A DNA stretch of 33,753 nt from Phoronis australis. Lineage: Eukaryota; Phoronida; Phoronidae. Below the pieces are notes generated by a model, which had not been told where the DNA came from, ran no database searches, and saw only the letters and a list, made by a program, of their open reading frames with translations. The stretch is taken from contig NMRA01000061.1 of assembly GCA_002633005.1 (NCBI GenBank), positions 995,400 through 1,029,152 of the forward strand. The letters run 5' to 3'. The first letter of the stretch is position 1; every line of letters begins with the position of its first letter. Position numbers and translations under genes: made by a program. Shown in pieces: positions 31,458-33,753 of the stretch.

Positions 31458-33492
31458 CTGAAATAAAACCGAAATGAACGAGTTCTTAATATTAACCAAG
31501 GTTTTGAATTCTTCATTTTTCTCAGATCACGTTCAATATAATCTGACAAAATTGAAATTGTTCATAGATAAGTTAACTAATAACTTGAATTTTTAGAAAA
31601 TGTTTTGTGCGATAGTCAAGTGTTTCTCCCAACTCAACATGCCCCAAATTTTTGCTAGTCATTTTTTTCTGCTTGATCTAGGGACCCGAAACTTTGCAGA
31701 AAAATGCACTAATATTCTATTGCTAACAAAAGATGAAGTGCCCGTTGTGAAAAGTTTGTTCAATGCCGCTTATCCGCGATTTTTCAGCCGAGTGTGTCCT
31801 CAATTTCGTACTGGACAGATGCGTTTCGTAAATCCGCGCGCGTTCCTTATTCCAATATACAGATCCCACTTTTAAGAAATTCCAGTCTGTCTTTAGACGT
31901 TTCTCGCGTTCATGAACGCTTATTACTGTTTGCATGTGGGTAATTCATGTTTTATATGTTTACATTACTTCATGCGAATGCTGCATTTCCTTGGTGGGTA
32001 AACAGTGGGTTTCACACTATCTTTACTGAAGGTGCAATTTAAGTATACAGCTCCTGTCACGTTCCCAGTCGAACTGGTTAAATGCCAAGAATTGTGCGAT
32101 GACAGTTTCTTTCCACAACTCCCAAATGCCTCTTGCTAGTTTATGTTCCTTGGTATATGCTCATAAGTTGCACACCTAGTCGAGAACAAATAAGAAGCTG
32201 AATACTATCTAATTCTGGCCGAGTAGACTGTAGTCGGCTGTAGATTGTAAACTGTAGTCTGTAGACTGTAGTCTGTAAACTGTAGTCTATAGACTGTAGA
32301 CTGTAGTCTTTAGACTGTAGACTGTAGACTGTAGTCTGTAGACTGTAGACTGTAGACTGTAGACTGTAGACTGTAGTCTGTAGACTGTAGATTGTAGACT
32401 GTAGATAAATAAGTCTGTGAAGTCTGTGGTGGGTGCTGGTGGTTGGTAAAACCATTCTGGATGTTGCAGAGGAGGTGTTGGCGTGTACAATCAATAGCAG
32501 ATGAGCTCAATGTACGTAATGTCAGGGCATTGCAAACAGAGCCTTGATCGAGTTTATCATATAGGTAATGACTGGCTACTCGATATTGAAAGTAGAGAAA
32601 AGGTCCTCTCGAACACAATGTCAGGTGGTGGAATGAGTTAACTATCAAACCGTATTCACATGCTTCGCTTTGGTGGTCAGCCAGCTCTGAATGCAAGATC
32701 CCAATATGAGCGGGCTGGAAAAGGAAGTCCCATTCCCTGTTTCTAGGTTTCTTTGTCCCTTTTCTCGATTCCCGGTGTGAAATTCGTTTCAGACACAGTT
32801 CCAATATATCTCCGTTTCCGAAACACTACATTTTTCGCCCGCATTTCCCGAATCACGGCCAGAGAGTGGCCCGATCTCCATTCTCGAAAAAGCCTGCCCC
32901 CCTCCCCCCCTTCCGTAACACCGAGTCTCTACAGAATGGCAACGCCCAATCTTGTGCTATTTAGAATTTCGATTTCAGTTGTACTTCGGTAACATGATAA
33001 CATTGGATCCTCACGTCAACCTGCAGGACTGAAGAGGACAAAAATAATCAACACATCTACAATGAAAACGTCATTCATAAACGCATAGCGAACTCGAACG
33101 AAGTAGCAAAAAACAAATAAAAGGTAGTTTTTAGTACTTTGAAACTCGAGAGATACATCAAATGTTAATCATTTCATAGGATCTATTTTAAACAACTATA
33201 CCTTTGCCACTGAAATTTCCTCCTGCCCATACAAAGTTGTCCTTCGCCGAAGATTCTTGGCCAAGTAGAAATCTCAAAGCACGATTTCTCACGTCACTAG
33301 AATAATTGGAGACCAACTGAGAACTATGCTGTAGACATCTCGCGTTTGCAGTTTTCCAATCAGTTGATTCATTGCTGATTTTGAAACAGGAGTGTTCAAA
33401 GTAATGGAAATGTTTCGGACAATAGAGTGTATTCAATATTTTTTGAAGATTAGAGGAAAATTTTTCGTTTAAGACGGGCTTTTTGGTAGAAT
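30936..33492 (-). CDS. C-type lectin (N-terminal half) / TLDc domain protein, partial gene
   Basis: Two exons on the - strand, 33492-33202 and 31457-30936, join in phase 1 (..FSGKG then MDSDLLSSDQLALLKQWLPG). The first carries the start of a C-type lectin fold: YCPKHFHYFEHSCFKI, a Trp-Ala-Cys block (DWKTANARCLQH) and VWAGGN. The second encodes a whole TLDc domain: LLYLATRDGMSPSAFHGKCD, FGGYASVSWG, DSNAFVFRL, YGPIFGGGNDLHF and the C-terminal VEVWRV. TLDc domains occur in oxidation-resistance and TBC proteins and as V-ATPase interactors; the function here is unknown. Cysteines and NxT/NxS sequons suggest a secreted or surface protein. The 5' and 3' ends were not found: the lectin exon starts in phase 1 and the TLDc exon ends in phase 1 with donor GTAAGA. 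Confidence 0.8.
32221..32406. repeat. Heptamer array TGTAGAC/TGTAGTC
   Basis: About 25 tandem 7-bp units switch between GTAGACT and GTAGTCT with a few variants (TGTAAAC, TGTAGAT). It lies in the intron between the lectin and TLDc exons. GACT and AGTC are reverse complements, so neighbouring units can pair. Confidence 0.93.
33202..33492 (-). CDS. C-type lectin-like exon (first half of domain)
   Basis: Acceptor CATTTGCAG and donor GTATAG. 291 bp, symmetric phase 1-1. It holds three cysteines (YCP, HSC, ARC). The second half of the fold, with its WND/EPN-type site and last two cysteines, is absent. Confidence 0.8.
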
Positions 33493-33753
33493 CTGCAAAT
33501 GCTTGAAATGTTGGCGGACGCAGTATCACCGATGGAGCTCATAATTTGCATGTTGCATTTAACCATCACATAGGTTGTTATACTGCATTTTTTTTGCTGA
33601 AGGTTCGGTTTTCAAAAAGTCACAAAAAACTGTGTTTTTTCCCGTTTATTATGAGAAACTTGACACTAGAGTGTACCTCAAAAACAGGCAAATGTATTCC
33701 GCTTCATCTGCTGTTACATTGGATAATTAGCCTTAAAAAGCAATTGGCTATTA

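Noticed and set aside
31600-31875. 91-codon open frame on the + strand in the lectin/TLDc intron
   Set aside because: No homology recognised, no promoter or splice context.
32141-32804. Open frames with YSLQSTVYSLQ-type repeats on the - strand
   Set aside because: They come from the TGTAGAC/TGTAGTC heptamer array, not from a gene.

Overview
This is a window of animal nuclear genome. Its genes are split into small exons by AT-rich introns with GT/AG borders, it holds conserved metazoan proteins, and it carries LINE, MITE and SINE-like debris, microsatellites and single-N scaffold joins. A non-LTR retrotransposon of the L1/Tx1 type, foldback MITEs, unmerged divergent haplotypes and an extracellular C-type lectin/TLDc gene suggest a highly heterozygous marine invertebrate. 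A cnidarian or another early-branching or non-vertebrate animal is my guess; the sequence does not prove it.

Layout. (1) 1-2934, + strand: the last three coding exons of a tetraspanin (large extracellular loop and fourth membrane helix); its 5' part lies outside the window. (2) 2991-7156: no recognisable gene; it should include the 3' UTRs of the tetraspanin and of the next gene. (3) 16561-7157, - strand: a complete nine-exon gene for an RNF126/RNF115 (BCA2/Rabring7) type RING-H2 E3 ubiquitin ligase, 305 codons when spliced. (4) 16562-16783: a 222-bp AT-rich gap between the start codons of two divergent genes, very probably a bidirectional promoter. (5) 16784-24089, + strand: a complete five-exon NDUFS4 gene (complex I 18-kDa subunit), 174 codons when spliced. 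(6) 24090-30935: about 6.8 kb without a recognisable gene, rich in palindromes, a large imperfect foldback, a MITE and small tandem repeats. (7) 33492-30936, - strand: two symmetric phase 1-1 exons of a gene that joins the N-terminal half of a C-type lectin domain to a TLDc domain; the gene is open at both ends.

The assembly matters for reading this window. The only three N characters (10240, 20559, 26183) each sit at an edge of a near-identical direct duplication of 0.4-1 kb. As a result RNF126 exon 7 and NDUFS4 exon 3 each appear twice. Synonymous differences, indels and a LINE fragment on only one side indicate unmerged allelic contig ends rather than true tandem duplications.

The gene models were built by hand from splice sites. 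In every case the intron phases close exactly and the spliced length matches the family, which is the main support for the calls. The genes share no evident pathway; the one clear regulatory link is the head-to-head RNF126/NDUFS4 pair.
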